The translations under genes and the position numbers were made by a program. A stretch of 64,000 nt of DNA, from assembly GCF_024748695.1 (NCBI RefSeq), contig NZ_CP087176.1:3713501-3777500 (forward strand), written 5' to 3'. Source of the DNA: Pseudomonas sp. B21-040. Lineage in GTDB: Bacteria > Pseudomonadota > Gammaproteobacteria > Pseudomonadales > Pseudomonadaceae. This document shows, piece after piece, positions 33,900 through 43,065 of the stretch (position 1 is the stretch's first letter; the number at the start of each line of letters is the position of its first letter). Under the pieces are notes generated by a model. That model saw only the letters and a list, made by a program, of their open reading frames with translations, made no database searches and was not told the DNA's origin.

Positions 33900-36557
33900 T
33901 CAAGCCAGGCTTTTGCTGACCACTTCAAACACATCGCTGGACAGCTGACCCGAAGCACGAATGCGCTCCAGCTCACCTTTCATCAACGCCTGACGCGCAT
34001 CGTCATACTTGCGCCAGCGAGTCAGCGGCGCCAACTGGCGCGAAGCGATCTGCGGATTAAACCCGTTCAACTCGATCACCAGATCCGCGAGGAAGCGATA
34101 CCCCGAACCATCCGCCGCATGGAAGTTGATCAGGTTCTGCCCGGCAAACGCACCGACCAGCGCCCGCACCTTGTTCGGGTTCTTCATGTTGAACGCCGGA
34201 TGCTGCATCAACTGACGCACACGCTCCAGACCACCCGGCAACGCACTGCCCGCCTGAACGCTGAACCACTGATCCATGACCAGCGGATTGTCCTTGAAGT
34301 GCTCGGCAAAACTCGCCAGCGCCTTGGCTTTCTCTGCTTCAAACGACGAATTGACCAGCACCGCCAACGCCGTCAGGCGCTCGGTCATGTTGTCGCTCGC
34401 CTCGAACTGTTCAAGCGTCGCCGCCAACACTTGCGGTTTAGCGCTCAACATCAGGTACGACAGCGCAATGTTCTGCAACGCGCGACGAGCGAAGTGCTCG
34501 GCCTCGGCCACGTACGGGGTTTTCTTCGACAGCTCGCGATTGGCCTGATAACGCAGCCACAACGCCTCGAACAACCCTTCAGCCAATTGCTTGCGAGCAA
34601 ACTCACGGGCAATGTGAATCGCATCGACATCAGCCACTTCGCTGATTTCAGTCAGGTACGCCTCACCCGGCAACGAAAGCATTTCCGCGACCATGGCCTG
34701 GTCCAGCGTCTCGTCGGACAGCACGGTGCGCAACGCCGACACCAGGCGCTGATCCAGCACCAAGGCTTCGCCGGCCTGGTGTTGGGCGATCAGCTCTTGC
34801 AGCACTTGCACCGACAATTGCTGGCCCGCATCCCAGCGGTTGAAGCCGTCGCTGTCATGCTGCATCAGGAACATCAGTTGATCGCGGTTGTACGGGAAGC
34901 TCAGTTTGACCGGCGCCGAGAAACCACGCAGCAATGAAGGCAACGGCTGTTCAGCGATGTCGACGAAGGTGAAGGTCTGCTCGGCTTCAATCACCGAGAT
35001 CACCCGCGACGTGCCCTGAGCGCAGGCTTCGCCGGACAGGCGCAAGGCAATCGCCGCACCTTTGGCGTCCAGCAGGCCCAATTCCACAGGAATCACGAAC
35101 GGCAGTTTTTCAACCTTGTCCGGGGTCGCCGGGCAGCTTTGACGGAACGTCAGGCTGTAGGTTTTCGCCGCCGCATCGTACGACTCGCTAACGACCAGAC
35201 GCGGGGTACCGGCCTGGCTGTACCAGCGCTTGAACTGGGTCAGGTCGACACCGTTGGCGTCCTCCATCGCCTTGATGAAGTCGTCGCAGGTCACGGCCTG
35301 GCCGTCGTGGCGGTCGAAATACAGGTCGCTGCCCTTACGGAAACCTTCGGCGCCGAGCAAGGTGTGGATCATGCCGACCACTTCCGAACCCTTTTCGTAC
35401 ACGGTCAGGGTGTAGAAGTTGGAAATTTCGATGAAGCTGTCCGGCCGCACGGCGTGAGCCATGGGGCCTGCGTCTTCGGCGAACTGGTGCGTGCGCAGGT
35501 AAGCCACGTCCTGGATGCGCTTGACCGTGGCCGAGTTCATGTCCGAGGAGAACCCGGCATCGCGGAACACGGTGAAGCCTTCCTTCAGCGACAACTGGAA
35601 CCAGTCGCGGCAGGTCACGCGGTTGCCCGACCAGTTGTGGAAGTATTCGTGGGCGACAATGGCTTCGACGCGCTGGTGCGCGGCGTCGGTTGCGGTTTCG
35701 GCGCGGGCCAGCACGGCGCTGGAGTTGAAGATGTTGAGGCCCTTGTTCTCCATGGCGCCCATGTTGAAGTCGTTGACCGCGACAATCATGAAGATGTCCA
35801 GGTCGTACTCGCGACCGTACACTTCTTCATCCCAGCGCATCGACTTCTTCAGGCTGTTCATGGCGTGCTGGCACTTGTCGATGTTTTCCGGCTCGACGTA
35901 GATACGCAATGCCACGGAACGCTCGGTCATGGTGGTGAAGGTGTCTTCGACGCACCACAAATCACCGGCCACCAGCGCGAACAGGTACGCCGGTTTCATG
36001 AACGGGTCTTCCCAGGTCGCCCAGTGCCGGCCGTCTTCGCCGGGACCGCTGGAAATTGGATTGCCGTTGGACAGCAGCACCGGATAGCTGTGTTGTTCGG
36101 CGACGACCGTGGTGGTGAACTTGCTCATCACGTCCGGGCGGTCGAGGTAATAGGTGATCTTGCGGAAGCCTTCGGCTTCGCACTGGGTGCAGAACATGCC
36201 GCTGGATTTATACAAACCTTCCAGCGCGGTGTTGGTTTCCGGGTGGATCTTGACGCTGGTATCGACCGTGAAGGTGGTGCTGGTCGGGTGCAGGGTCAGA
36301 TGATTTTCCGTCAACTGATAGTCGCTTTCGCTCAGCTCGCGATCAGCCAGGGTCACCGATAGCAGCTCCAACTGCTGGCCGTCCAGTACCAGCGGCGGCA
36401 GGCCCGGGCCGCGCTCGGGATTGCGGCGCATCACCAGTTGCGCATGGACCAGGCTGTGGTCCTCGAACAACTCGAAGGTCAGGTGCGTCTCGTCGATCAG
36501 GTACTCGGGCGCCTGATAGTCTTTCAGGTAAATCATCTTCGGTTGTTCGGTGCGCAT
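33900..36557 (-). CDS. pepN: Aminopeptidase N
   Basis: M1-family zinc aminopeptidase of 885 residues, cytoplasmic, removing N-terminal residues from peptides. The substrate-binding GAMEN motif is near residue 265 (FNMGAMENKGLNIF). The zinc site HEYFH is at about 302-306 (VAHEYFHNWSGNRVTC), with the distant Glu in LKEGFTVFRD. The C-terminal helical domain is complete. TAAGGACTCCAGC precedes the ATG. It begins ten bases after the DUF2797 stop and is the last gene of the nadK-to-pepN operon; its 3' end faces the repeat/IS locus. Confidence 0.97.
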   Translation of the reverse strand: MRTEQPKMIYLKDYQAPEYLIDETHLTFELFEDHSLVHAQLVMRRNPERGPGLPPLVLDGQQLELLSVTLADRELSESDYQLTENHLTLHPTSTTFTVDTSVKIHPETNTALEGLYKSSGMFCTQCEAEGFRKITYYLDRPDVMSKFTTTVVAEQHSYPVLLSNGNPISSGPGEDGRHWATWEDPFMKPAYLFALVAGDLWCVEDTFTTMTERSVALRIYVEPENIDKCQHAMNSLKKSMRWDEEVYGREYDLDIFMIVAVNDFNMGAMENKGLNIFNSSAVLARAETATDAAHQRVEAIVAHEYFHNWSGNRVTCRDWFQLSLKEGFTVFRDAGFSSDMNSATVKRIQDVAYLRTHQFAEDAGPMAHAVRPDSFIEISNFYTLTVYEKGSEVVGMIHTLLGAEGFRKGSDLYFDRHDGQAVTCDDFIKAMEDANGVDLTQFKRWYSQAGTPRLVVSESYDAAAKTYSLTFRQSCPATPDKVEKLPFVIPVELGLLDAKGAAIALRLSGEACAQGTSRVISVIEAEQTFTFVDIAEQPLPSLLRGFSAPVKLSFPYNRDQLMFLMQHDSDGFNRWDAGQQLSVQVLQELIAQHQAGEALVLDQRLVSALRTVLSDETLDQAMVAEMLSLPGEAYLTEISEVADVDAIHIAREFARKQLAEGLFEALWLRYQANRELSKKTPYVAEAEHFARRALQNIALSYLMLSAKPQVLAATLEQFEASDNMTERLTALAVLVNSSFEAEKAKALASFAEHFKDNPLVMDQWFSVQAGSALPGGLERVRQLMQHPAFNMKNPNKVRALVGAFAGQNLINFHAADGSGYRFLADLVIELNGFNPQIASRQLAPLTRWRKYDDARQALMKGELERIRASGQLSSDVFEVVSKSLA

Positions 36558-36567
36558 GCTGGAGTCC

Positions 36568-37398
36568 TTACTGATGCACGGCGAGCTGATAAGCCGTGTA
36601 TTTACGAATATTGATCACGCCAGTGTCGAAGATCAGGTATTGGCCCTTGACCCCCAGCAGCGTGCCTTCGGCAATCGGGTTCTTGTCCAGGTTGAAGCTG
36701 ACGATCTTGGCCGGGTACTGCTCGACCGGATAACGGATCTCGAGCGTTTCTACGTCGGCAATGGTCTGGATCGCTTGCAGGCCAAATCGTTCCTGCAATG
36801 TTTTCAAGCCCTCGGCGCAGCTATCAAACAGTTGGTCGCGAACCTCGGCCAGGTCCACCGACGCCGCCTCGCCCTTGAGCAACGCACGCCAGTTGGTTTT
36901 GTCCGCCACTTGACTGCGGAACAGGTCTTCGACGAACCCCGACTGCTGACGGGTCGACACGCGCATGATCGGCAACGCCTGACGGGCGCCCTGATCGATC
37001 CAGCGGGTCGGCAGTTGGGTAGCGCGGGTAATCCCGACTTTCACCCCCGACGAATTGGACAGGTACACGATGTGATCGGTCATGCAGAACTGTTCGCCCC
37101 ATGCCGGCTCACGGCAAGTACCAGCGTCGTAATGGCAACGCTCCGGGCTCATGATGCAGAGGTCGCACTGCGCCAGTTTGGTCATGCACGGGTAGCAATA
37201 CCCTTGGCTGAAACTGGTTTTGGTCTTGCGTCCGCAATGGGTGCAATGAATCGCCCCCAGGTATTCCAGGCGCACGGTAGTGCCGATCAATGGATTGACC
37301 GGCACCTCGACATCACCCAGACGCAATGCGTACTGCACGTCGGACCCGTCAAGACGCGCCGACATTTTACTGATTGCACCACGGCCAATCTCGATCAA
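36568..37398 (-). CDS. DUF2797 domain-containing protein
   Basis: Protein of 276 residues with a Cys-rich, zinc-ribbon-like part: CTHCGRKTKTSFSQGYCYPC, then CDLCIMSPERCHYDAGTC. A conserved segment, FCMTDHIVYLSNSSGVKVGI followed by TRWIDQGA, resembles a GIY-YIG nuclease-like core by pattern (IVYL then KVGIT). That likeness is my reading, not proven. The start is taken as TTG at 37398, overlapping the YeaC stop, because the GRGAISKMSARLDG segment belongs to the family; an ATG at 37365 is the alternative. It is a regular neighbour of pepN. Confidence 0.88.
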   Translation of the reverse strand: MIEIGRGAISKMSARLDGSDVQYALRLGDVEVPVNPLIGTTVRLEYLGAIHCTHCGRKTKTSFSQGYCYPCMTKLAQCDLCIMSPERCHYDAGTCREPAWGEQFCMTDHIVYLSNSSGVKVGITRATQLPTRWIDQGARQALPIMRVSTRQQSGFVEDLFRSQVADKTNWRALLKGEAASVDLAEVRDQLFDSCAEGLKTLQERFGLQAIQTIADVETLEIRYPVEQYPAKIVSFNLDKNPIAEGTLLGVKGQYLIFDTGVINIRKYTAYQLAVHQ

Positions 37399-37655
37399 TG
37401 GACGGCATCCGATTTGAACAGAATATTGGGTATTTCAATCGATTTGGAGCCGCATTCCTGCACCCCCATGAAGCCCGTCCGCTCTTCTTCGGGCAGGTTC
37501 TGGATTTCCCAGGCGATCATCGCTTGCAACGACAGCTCGCGTTGTTCGGCGGTGAGTTTGCCACCGTCGGACCATTTGCCGATTTCCACCGCCAGTTTCA
37601 GGCTCTGGTAGATATCGGGGGTGATGTTTTTGATCATTTCGTTAAAAGAGGACAT
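37395..37655 (-). CDS. yeaC: YeaC family protein (DUF1315)
   Basis: Small protein of 86 residues matching the YeaC/DUF1315 family: MSSFNEMIKNITPDIYQSLK at the start, AVEIGKWSDGGKLTAEQREL, and EERTGFMG near residue 57. No membrane segment. GGAGACCCTG precedes the ATG. Its stop overlaps the TTG start of the DUF2797 gene. Function unknown; it lies in the nadK-pepN operon. Confidence 0.9.
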   Translation of the reverse strand: MSSFNEMIKNITPDIYQSLKLAVEIGKWSDGGKLTAEQRELSLQAMIAWEIQNLPEEERTGFMGVQECGSKSIEIPNILFKSDAVH

Positions 37656-37688
37656 CAGGGTCTCCGCGCGATTGAATACGTAACTTGT

Positions 37689-38558
37689 TTAGACGGCCAG
37701 TTTACGGCGGTTGTACAAACCACCCAACAAACCGGTCAGGCATCCGACGAGCAACCCGCTGACGTGGGCCGCATTGGCGATCTCACCGAAACCGATCATC
37801 GAGATCAGCCCGGACATACACAGCACCAGCCACACCAACATCATCACCAACACACCACGCGGCAGGCGATAAGCCGGGTTCGGCGACAACAACTGGAAGA
37901 TCCAGCAATGCCCGAGCAGGCCGTACAGTACGCCGGACAAGCCGCCGAACAAGGTCGGGCCGCTGAAAAAATACTGCGCGTAGTTGGACACCAGGCTGAA
38001 CAGCAGCGTCAGGCCGATCAGGTTGATGCTGCCCTGTCGCGATTCGATACGCCGACCCAGTTCCCAGTACCACATGCCGTTCATGGCCAGGTGCAAGATG
38101 CCGAAGTGGATCAGCATCGGCGTCATCAGGCGCCACCACTGCCCCGCCGCCAGGCTGTCGGCCAACGGGACGAAATGGATGTATTCGCCCACCACGCGGA
38201 AATCGAGGAAGGTCAGCCAGCGCATCGTGTCGAGGTTTTCGCCCAACAACGTCACCGCGCCGACGAGGATGCTCAGCAGCAAAACCGCCGCGGTGGCCTT
38301 GGCATAGCGAAGTTGTTCGACGAAACCGGGGCGTTGGGTCGTTTGCGCCACCGGAATGTCCAGTTGCTGATCGGGATCACCGGCCGGAAAGCGTTCGTAC
38401 AACGAGCGCACGTCTTCGCTGATATTGGCCGGCACCCAGAGCACCTGTTCGCCCGACTCTTCGCTGACGCGATGCGGCACCTGCATGCGCTGCAGCAATT
38501 TGACGAACCCGCTCAAGTCCACCGCCAGTGGCAGACGCAATACGGCAACAGCACTCAT
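37689..38558 (-). CDS. Rhomboid family intramembrane serine protease
   Basis: Intramembrane protease of 289 residues, GlpG-like. A soluble N-terminal domain (about residues 1-75) precedes six membrane helices. The catalytic dyad is Ser208 in GGLSGVLYGLLGH and His265 in AAHVSGLL. The oxyanion-hole residues His156 and Asn160 are in HLAMNGMWYWELG. It cleaves membrane-spanning substrates within the bilayer. The start overlaps the metallophosphoesterase stop by four bases and 33 bases separate it from yeaC. Confidence 0.95.
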   Translation of the reverse strand: MSAVAVLRLPLAVDLSGFVKLLQRMQVPHRVSEESGEQVLWVPANISEDVRSLYERFPAGDPDQQLDIPVAQTTQRPGFVEQLRYAKATAAVLLLSILVGAVTLLGENLDTMRWLTFLDFRVVGEYIHFVPLADSLAAGQWWRLMTPMLIHFGILHLAMNGMWYWELGRRIESRQGSINLIGLTLLFSLVSNYAQYFFSGPTLFGGLSGVLYGLLGHCWIFQLLSPNPAYRLPRGVLVMMLVWLVLCMSGLISMIGFGEIANAAHVSGLLVGCLTGLLGGLYNRRKLAV

Positions 38559-39526
38559 TGCAGCACCTCCGGCCGTTCGACATCGACCCAGACAAATTTG
38601 TGCGGATCGAGACGGGTCTCCTGATCCAGGCGATAGGCGACCAGTTTGCCGTAGAGCACTGCGCTGTAATCCAGACAGGCCAGGTTCGGGCGAATCGGTG
38701 CCGGTTTGCCGCTGCGCCAGTAGTGGCCAACGAACAACAGTGGCTCATCGATCCCATAGCGCAGCAACGTGTTCTTTTCCGTGGAAGACAGTGGCGTCTG
38801 CGCCACCGGCTCAGGCAATGCGTCCGGTTGGAACACGATGTCTCCGTAGGTTTGCGGGTCGTCTTCCCAGAACTTGGTGCGAAAGAACGAACGCACCAGA
38901 CCGTCGCCGCTGGTCATGGTCAAGCCATGGGGCAAGCGCATGTCGGTGCCGCGCAGCAGCCGGTCGAACACGGTGCAGGCGAAACTGCCGGGCACGGCCG
39001 ATGCCTGAAGGAAATGCTCATCGACGCAGCCATTGGGGAACAGCCCGCGCAACGGCTCGATCAGGCCCGAATCCCAGCAGGCATGCACCACCCGGAAGCG
39101 CCCGGCATCGATAAACAACGGCAACTCGTAGAACCATTGCAGGAAGTCATGCCAGTCGCCGGGATGATCTTCGAACTGGCTGAGGGTTTCGCCCAGTAAC
39201 CGGGCATGGCGCGGCGTGTGCTCACGGACAAACTGTTTGCCGCTGCCCGGTGGCGCCGGGGTGCTCCAGCCCAGCGCGTTGAATTCATGGTTGCCCATGA
39301 TGCACAGCGCCTGGCCGGCCTCGACCATGTCATGGACGATGTGCAGCGCCTCGCGAATGCGCGGGCCGCGGTCGATGATGTCGCCGACGAACACGGCCAT
39401 GCGCGATGGATGCCGCCAGACGCCACCTTGTTTGTGATAACCGAGCCGGTCGAGCAAGTGCTCAAGGGTCAGAGCGCAACCGTGCACGTCACCGATCAGG
39501 TCGTAGCTACGCGCGGGATCGAGCAT
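38555..39526 (-). CDS. Metallophosphoesterase (PP2A/ApaH-like)
   Basis: Calcineurin-like phosphoesterase of 323 residues. Metal-binding motifs in order: DLIGDVHGC near residue 10, VFVGDIIDRGP, MGNHEFNALGW, VHACWD and FVGHYW. Such enzymes dephosphorylate nucleotides or proteins; the substrate is not evident. The ATG at 39524-39526 shares one base with the nadK stop, so I prefer it to the upstream frame extension that begins inside nadK. It couples nadK to the rhomboid gene. Confidence 0.92.
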   Translation of the reverse strand: MLDPARSYDLIGDVHGCALTLEHLLDRLGYHKQGGVWRHPSRMAVFVGDIIDRGPRIREALHIVHDMVEAGQALCIMGNHEFNALGWSTPAPPGSGKQFVREHTPRHARLLGETLSQFEDHPGDWHDFLQWFYELPLFIDAGRFRVVHACWDSGLIEPLRGLFPNGCVDEHFLQASAVPGSFACTVFDRLLRGTDMRLPHGLTMTSGDGLVRSFFRTKFWEDDPQTYGDIVFQPDALPEPVAQTPLSSTEKNTLLRYGIDEPLLFVGHYWRSGKPAPIRPNLACLDYSAVLYGKLVAYRLDQETRLDPHKFVWVDVERPEVLQ

Positions 39527-40416
39527 CAGTCGCCTCCACCACCCAATCGGCTGCCCCAACCGAGCTTGGTCCGGCAGACTTCATAGTAATTGTGGTCAAG
39601 GGGGTGGATCAGCCGCAACTTCTGCGCTTTTTTGCTGATGGTGATGGTGTCACCCGGTGCGCAGGTGAAGTGGTTCTGCCCGTCACAGGAGACTTGCGGG
39701 TAAATCTGCATATCTTTGGACACGACGATTTTCAGCTCACTGTTGCCATCGACCACTATCGGCCTACCCGACAAGGTATGGGGGTACATCGGCACAATCA
39801 CAATAGCGTCAAGCTTGGGATGCATGATCGGTCCACCCGCTGACAGCGCGTAGGCGGTCGAACCGGTAGGCGTCGCGACGATCAGGCCGTCGGCCTTCTG
39901 GCTGCAAACGAACTGGCCGTCGATGTACAGCTCGAACTCGATCATCCGCGTCGATTTGCCGGGGTGCAGCACCACGTCGTTCAGCGCATCACCCTGGCCG
40001 ATGGCTTCAGCGTGACGGCGGACTTCGGCTTGCAGCAGGAAGCGGTTTTCCACCAGGTAGTGCCCGTCGAGCACTTCGGCGACTTTGACTTCCAGTTCAT
40101 CAGGGCGAATATCGGTCAGGAAACCGAGGCTGCCACGGTTGATGCCAAGCACCGGGATATTGTGCTTGGCCAGCGCCCGGGCGGCGCCCAGCAGGCTGCC
40201 GTCACCGCCGACCACAATCACCATGTCACAGACTTCGCCGAGCATCTTGCGTGACGAGGTTTGCAGGCCATGCCCCGGAAGGACTTCGGCGATGGTGTCC
40301 TCAAGGATCACGTGCAAGTGACGATCGAGCAGAAACCGTTTCAGTCGGCGGACGGTATCCAGCACCTGAGAACTGCCCAGGCGACCGATGATGCCAATAT
40401 TACGAAATTGCTCCAT
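39526..40416 (-). CDS. nadK: NAD(+) kinase
   Basis: ATP-dependent NAD kinase of 296 residues, the only known route to NADP. GGDGS at residues 70-74, NDVVLHPGKSTRM, and the NAD-binding TPTGSTAYALSAGGPI are all present. CAGGAACACC precedes the ATG at 40414-40416; a 29-residue upstream extension lacks support. It is the first gene of a leftward set with a phosphoesterase, rhomboid, YeaC, DUF2797 and PepN, and diverges from the DUF1853 gene. Confidence 0.97.
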   Translation of the reverse strand: MEQFRNIGIIGRLGSSQVLDTVRRLKRFLLDRHLHVILEDTIAEVLPGHGLQTSSRKMLGEVCDMVIVVGGDGSLLGAARALAKHNIPVLGINRGSLGFLTDIRPDELEVKVAEVLDGHYLVENRFLLQAEVRRHAEAIGQGDALNDVVLHPGKSTRMIEFELYIDGQFVCSQKADGLIVATPTGSTAYALSAGGPIMHPKLDAIVIVPMYPHTLSGRPIVVDGNSELKIVVSKDMQIYPQVSCDGQNHFTCAPGDTITISKKAQKLRLIHPLDHNYYEVCRTKLGWGSRLGGGGD

Positions 40417-40524
40417 GGTGTTCCTGCAAGGACGGCGAAAAAGGCGATTATGGGCGAAAGCGCGGGATAGACAAAATCCTTTCAGCCACAAGGGTGTACT
40501 CATGTTTAGGGCTATGCTCGCAAG

Positions 40525-41475
40525 ATGATCCTATTTCCCGATTTGCTCACGTTGCCCCATCAGTTGCGCCACCCCGAAGTGCGCGACCTGGCGTGGGTCA
40601 TCCTCGCACCGCCGATGCTCCTCGATACGCCGTGGCCGCAACGTCATCCGCTGGCCGGCAGCGAGTGGGTGCAACAACCGGAACACCTGGAGCGCTGGTT
40701 GCGGCAACTGGACCGCGACAGTTATGACTTGTTGCACTGGCTGTCCCAGGCCCGAACCCGGCGTTTAGGCCTGTACTACGAACGGTTATGGCAATACGCG
40801 GTGCGGCACGCCCCGGGGATCGAGCTGATTGCCGCCAACCTGCCGATCAGACGTGAAGGGCATACGCTGGGCGAGCTGGACATGTTGCTGCGCGACCGCG
40901 ACGGTGTGCATCACCTGGAACTGGCGATCAAGCTCTATCTCGGACCGCAAAATGGTAACGGGCAAGACACCGCGCAGTGGCTCGGTCCCGGTTGTCATGA
41001 TCGGCTGGACCGCAAACTGGCGCACCTGACTCAGCATCAACTGCCCATTTCTGCCCGTACCGACAGTCGCGAAGTGCTCGCGGCCCTCGATATCCAGCAG
41101 TTCAGTGCGCACTTGTGGCTCGGCGGTTACCTGTTGTATCCGTGGCCCGGACACGCCGAGCCACCCGACGGTGCGCATCCGCAGCATTTGCGCGGTAGCT
41201 GGCTGCATCAGAAAGACTGGGCAGACTTTGTCGTGCGACGGCCTTACGGCCGATGGCAACCCCTGCCCCGCCATGCCTGGCTGGCGCCGGCGCATTATCC
41301 CGCAGAACAGACATGGAGCCCGGAACAACTGAGCGCCTGGCTGAGCGACCTCCAACCCCAGGCCCCGGCGCAGTTGATGGTGCGCCTGACCGAAAATACC
41401 GAAGGGGATTGGGAGGAAGCGGAACGGTTGTTTCTGGTGGCGGATCTTTGGCCGAATGTGCCGGGCAGTGGTTGA
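40525..41475 (+). CDS. DUF1853 family protein
   Basis: Protein of 316 residues matching DUF1853. Around residues 115-135 it reads GELDMLLRD then [12 protein letters not shown]. This D-x(n)-E-x-K layout resembles the PD-(D/E)xK nuclease core, so it may be a nuclease-like protein; that is inference. There is no signal peptide or membrane helix. It is transcribed away from nadK with about 108 bases between the two starts. No further context is informative. Confidence 0.88.
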   Translation: MILFPDLLTLPHQLRHPEVRDLAWVILAPPMLLDTPWPQRHPLAGSEWVQQPEHLERWLRQLDRDSYDLLHWLSQARTRRLGLYYERLWQYAVRHAPGIELIAANLPIRREGHTLGELDMLLRDRDGVHHLELAIKLYLGPQNGNGQDTAQWLGPGCHDRLDRKLAHLTQHQLPISARTDSREVLAALDIQQFSAHLWLGGYLLYPWPGHAEPPDGAHPQHLRGSWLHQKDWADFVVRRPYGRWQPLPRHAWLAPAHYPAEQTWSPEQLSAWLSDLQPQAPAQLMVRLTENTEGDWEEAERLFLVADLWPNVPGSG

Positions 41476-41499
41476 GATTGGTAGTGGCAGATATGGCCC

Positions 41500-41592
41500 C
41501 ATCGCGGGCAAGCCTTGCTCGTACGGGTCGTGTGTCAATCGCAAAATTCGTGATCGACCCGATCCTGTAGGAGCAAGGCTTGCCCGCGATGA
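41500..41592. repeat. Inverted REP pair
   Basis: ATCGCGGGCAAGCCTTGCTC at 41501 is mirrored by GAGCAAGGCTTGCCCGCGAT ending at 41590. It lies in the convergent gap between the DUF1853 and ArsB-like genes. Confidence 0.88.
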
Positions 41593-41604
41593 GGCCAACT
41601 CGAT

Positions 41605-42888
41605 TTAAATCGTCAACCGCACCGCCAGCGCCGCCAACGTCACCAACAACACCGGCACCGTCAGAACAATCCCGACCTTGAAGTAATAACCCCAGCCGAT
41701 CCGGATACTCTTGCGCTCCAGCACATGCAGCCACAATAACGTCGCCAGACTGCCAATCGGCGTGATTTTCGGCCCCAGATCGCTACCAATGACGTTGGCA
41801 TAAATCATCGCCTCCTTCACCACGCCGCTGGCCTGGCTCGCATCGATCGACAGCAAACCGATCAGTACCGTCGGCAAATTGTTCATGATCGACGACAAAA
41901 TTGCCGTCAGCACACCCGTGCCCAGGGCCGCGCCCCAGACACCGTACTGTGCAAACCCGTCCAGCCAGCCCGCCAGATACCCGGTCAGCCCGGCATTTCG
42001 CAAGCCATACACCACGAGGTACATGCCCAGCGAGAAAATCACGATCTGCCACGGTGCTTCTTTCATCACCTTGCGCGTGGAAATTTTGTGGCCACGGGCA
42101 GCGATTGCCAGCAGCAGCGCGGCGCACACCGCAGAAATGGCGCTGATCGGAATGCCCAGCGGTTCCAGGGCAAAACACCCCACTAACAGAATCACCAGCA
42201 CCGCCCATCCGGCGTAAAACGTCGCCTTGTCATGGATCGCAGTGGCGGGATGATCCAATTGCTCGGGGTCGTAATTCCTGGGAATGTCTCTGCGAAAGAA
42301 CCACATCAGCATCGCCAACGTTGCCGCGACGCTCACCAGGTTGACCGGGATCATCACCGCCGCATACCGATTGAAGGTGATATGGAAGAAGTCGGCGGAC
42401 ACAATGTTCACCAGGTTCGACACCACCAGCGGCAGGCTCGCCGTGTCGGCGATGAAACCGGCGCCCATCACGAACGCCAGCGTCGCCGCCGGAGAAAATC
42501 GCAATGCCAACAGCATCGAGATCACGATGGGTGTGAGAATCAACGCCGCGCCATCATTGGCGAACAATGCCGACACCAACGCACCAAGCAGCACCATATA
42601 AGCAAAAAGCTTGCGTCCACTGCCCCGCCCCCAGCGGGCCACATGCAAGGCAGCCCAGGCAAAAAAGCCCGCCTCGTCCAGCAACAGGCTGATGATGATC
42701 AGCGCGACGAAGGTGCCGGTGGCGTTCCAGATGATCTGCCACACAATGGGGATATCGCTTAGCTGCACGACACCAAATATCAGTGCCAGCACCGCCCCGA
42801 AGACTGCACTCCAGCCGACACCCAGGCCTTTGGGTTGCCAGATCACCAGCGTGATGGTCAGCAGGAAAATCAGTGAAGCAGTCAGCAT
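41605..42888 (-). CDS. arsB: ArsB-like arsenite/anion efflux transporter
   Basis: Ion transporter of 427 residues with about 11-12 membrane helices, of the ArsB/NhaD superfamily. [18 protein letters not shown], the discontinuous-helix segments [18 protein letters not shown] and [13 protein letters not shown], and the late [20 protein letters not shown] match ArsB arsenite exporters closely. The ATG at 42886-42888 is used; a TTG at 42909 would add seven residues. No arsR, arsC or arsH gene lies next to it, so it is either a stand-alone arsenite pump or a relative with another substrate. Confidence 0.88.
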   Translation of the reverse strand: MLTASLIFLLTITLVIWQPKGLGVGWSAVFGAVLALIFGVVQLSDIPIVWQIIWNATGTFVALIIISLLLDEAGFFAWAALHVARWGRGSGRKLFAYMVLLGALVSALFANDGAALILTPIVISMLLALRFSPAATLAFVMGAGFIADTASLPLVVSNLVNIVSADFFHITFNRYAAVMIPVNLVSVAATLAMLMWFFRRDIPRNYDPEQLDHPATAIHDKATFYAGWAVLVILLVGCFALEPLGIPISAISAVCAALLLAIAARGHKISTRKVMKEAPWQIVIFSLGMYLVVYGLRNAGLTGYLAGWLDGFAQYGVWGAALGTGVLTAILSSIMNNLPTVLIGLLSIDASQASGVVKEAMIYANVIGSDLGPKITPIGSLATLLWLHVLERKSIRIGWGYYFKVGIVLTVPVLLVTLAALAVRLTI

Positions 42889-42978
42889 GCAAAGCAACCT
42901 TGTGCGCAAAAAACAAACCGCGATTCAGCCGCAACACACGAACAGAGTAAAGCCCCCATTTTCTACACAACGAATCCC

Positions 42979-43060
42979 GTAGCAGCTGTCGAGCAGCACG
43001 AGGCTGCGTCCGAGCGCGGACCGAGCCGGACGCAGCCTCGCGCTGCTCGTCAGCTGCTAC
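42979..43060. repeat. Palindromic repeat, short GTAGCAGCTG variant
   Basis: GTAGCAGCTG at 42979 is mirrored by CAGCTGCTAC at 43051-43060. The arms also pair GAGCAGC-CGAGGCTGCGTCCG with CGGACGCAGCCTCG-GCTGCTC, around a short loop. It shares ends with the 136-base family but is only 82 bases long. Confidence 0.8.
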
Positions 43061-43065
43061 ACAGG

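Noticed and set aside
35139..36362. 407-residue plus-strand frame
   Set aside because: It is antisense to pepN, which has the GAMEN and HEYFH motifs in the opposite frame.
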